Assembly: GCA_021786915.1 (NCBI GenBank)
Contig: JAJYMP010000654.1
Span: 9,914-17,198, forward strand
Length of the DNA: 7,285 nt
Origin: Chloroflexota bacterium
Lineage (GTDB): Bacteria > Chloroflexota > Limnocylindria > Limnocylindrales > CSP1-4
Direction of reading: 5' to 3'
The position numbers were made by a program, and so were the translations under genes. Shown piece after piece: positions 6,949 to 7,285 of the stretch (positions within the stretch are counted from its first letter, which is position 1; every line of letters starts with the position of its first letter). The notes beneath the pieces are model-generated. The model saw only the letters and a list, made by a program, of their open reading frames with translations, was not told the origin of the DNA and made no database searches.

Positions 6949-7285
6949 CATACGCGGATCGAGTCGCGGCCCCGTCCCCCAGGCCGCGCCTGCCCGGCCT
7001 CGCGATCGGGTCAGCCAGTCAGAAGGTCGTCGTGGGGAAATCGACCGTCGATATCGCGGTCGAGAACACCGGCAATGTCCGCCTGAAGCCCGTCGCCGAC
7101 TTCGTCCTGCGGGCGGGCTGGAGCAGCGCCGCCAGGGGCACCTCGACGAACGTCGCGGTGTGCGCATAGAACGTGTCCATGGGCACCTGCGCCCGGCTCA
7201 CCTCGGCCCCCGACGCGTCGGCCAGTACACGGTCGGCCTGGTGCTCCAGGACGCTGCGGCGGGCGTGCACGCCGAGAACGACGCG
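6939..7285 (+). pseudogene. Beta-sandwich (Ig-like) extracytoplasmic protein fragment, disrupted by an internal inversion
   Basis: After an in-frame TGA at 6936-6938, the plus strand reads LPGLAIGSASQKVVVGKSTV and then DIAVENTGNVRLKPVADFVL up to 7112. It then loses sense and hits a TAG at 7164-7166. From 7219 back to 7113 the minus strand reads DASGAEVSRAQVPMDTFYAH and then TATFVEVPLAALLQP. From 7220 the plus strand resumes with GQYTVGLVLQDAAAGVHAEN and runs off the edge. In this order the three pieces form one continuous domain with the strand pattern of Ig-like domains of the NEW3/DUF916 sort (xVxNTGNVRL, then FYAxTxTxVEVPL, then PGxYTVxLxL), which sit outside the membrane. The exact family name is uncertain. 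No start or signal peptide is seen. Confidence 0.6.
7113..7219. other. Inverted 107-base segment inside a coding sequence
   Basis: Coding sense lies on the minus strand only between these positions and on the plus strand on both sides; the translations join end to end. Turning 7113-7219 around gives VLR joined to DASG on the left and LLQP joined to (A)GQYT on the right. The right join is out of frame by one missing base, or by two extra bases if Ala is not counted. No inverted repeat longer than a few bases flanks the segment exactly. Confidence 0.65.

Noticed and set aside
6445..7167. Minus-strand open frame of 240 codons across the right end
   Set aside because: Arg/Ser/Pro-rich shadow. 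PadR-type and beta-sandwich pieces on the plus strand explain the region, and only 7113-7219 carries real minus-strand sense, in a different reading.

Overview
The window is very GC-rich (about 70% by eye), and its convincing genes use G or C at nearly every third codon position. Together with GTG starts, a short-leader promoter arrangement and a PadR/membrane-protein gene pair, this points to a high-GC soil- or water-type bacterium. Actinomycetota or Chloroflexota (Limnocylindria-like) are the best guesses, and the sequence alone does not settle which.

Left part (1-3919), minus strand, three well-formed genes in the same direction: an Ala/Pro-rich protein of unknown function (3919-3005), a cytosolic diguanylate cyclase with an N-terminal coiled coil and an intact c-di-GMP feedback site (2811-1963), and an MttB-superfamily methyltransferase without pyrrolysine (1892-348). 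Spacing is 193 and 70 bases, so a single tight operon is not shown. The methyltransferase appears to have its own -10 element. Left of it are a possibly decayed reading frame and the probable start of another minus-strand gene cut by the window edge.

Middle (3920-5352): a broken minus-strand fragment with an in-frame stop in place of a tryptophan lies upstream of an intact plus-strand undecaprenyl-diphosphatase gene (uppP/bacA type), which has a clear ribosome binding site and a GTG start.

Right part (5353-7285): a mosaic of small genes and decayed fragments. On the minus strand there is a 93-residue small gene with a strong ribosome binding site, preceded by a stem-loop that abuts that site, and a small reading frame that looks frameshifted near its start. 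On the plus strand lie the C-terminal end of a PadR-type regulator, the overlapping start of its membrane-protein partner with a one-base frameshift, and a fragment of a beta-sandwich (Ig-like) extracytoplasmic protein running off the right edge. Inside this last fragment about 107 bases are inverted: the protein reads on plus, then minus, then plus again, and the three pieces join into one continuous domain. This inversion is the most unusual thing in the window. I see no complete defence, mobile or biosynthetic system.
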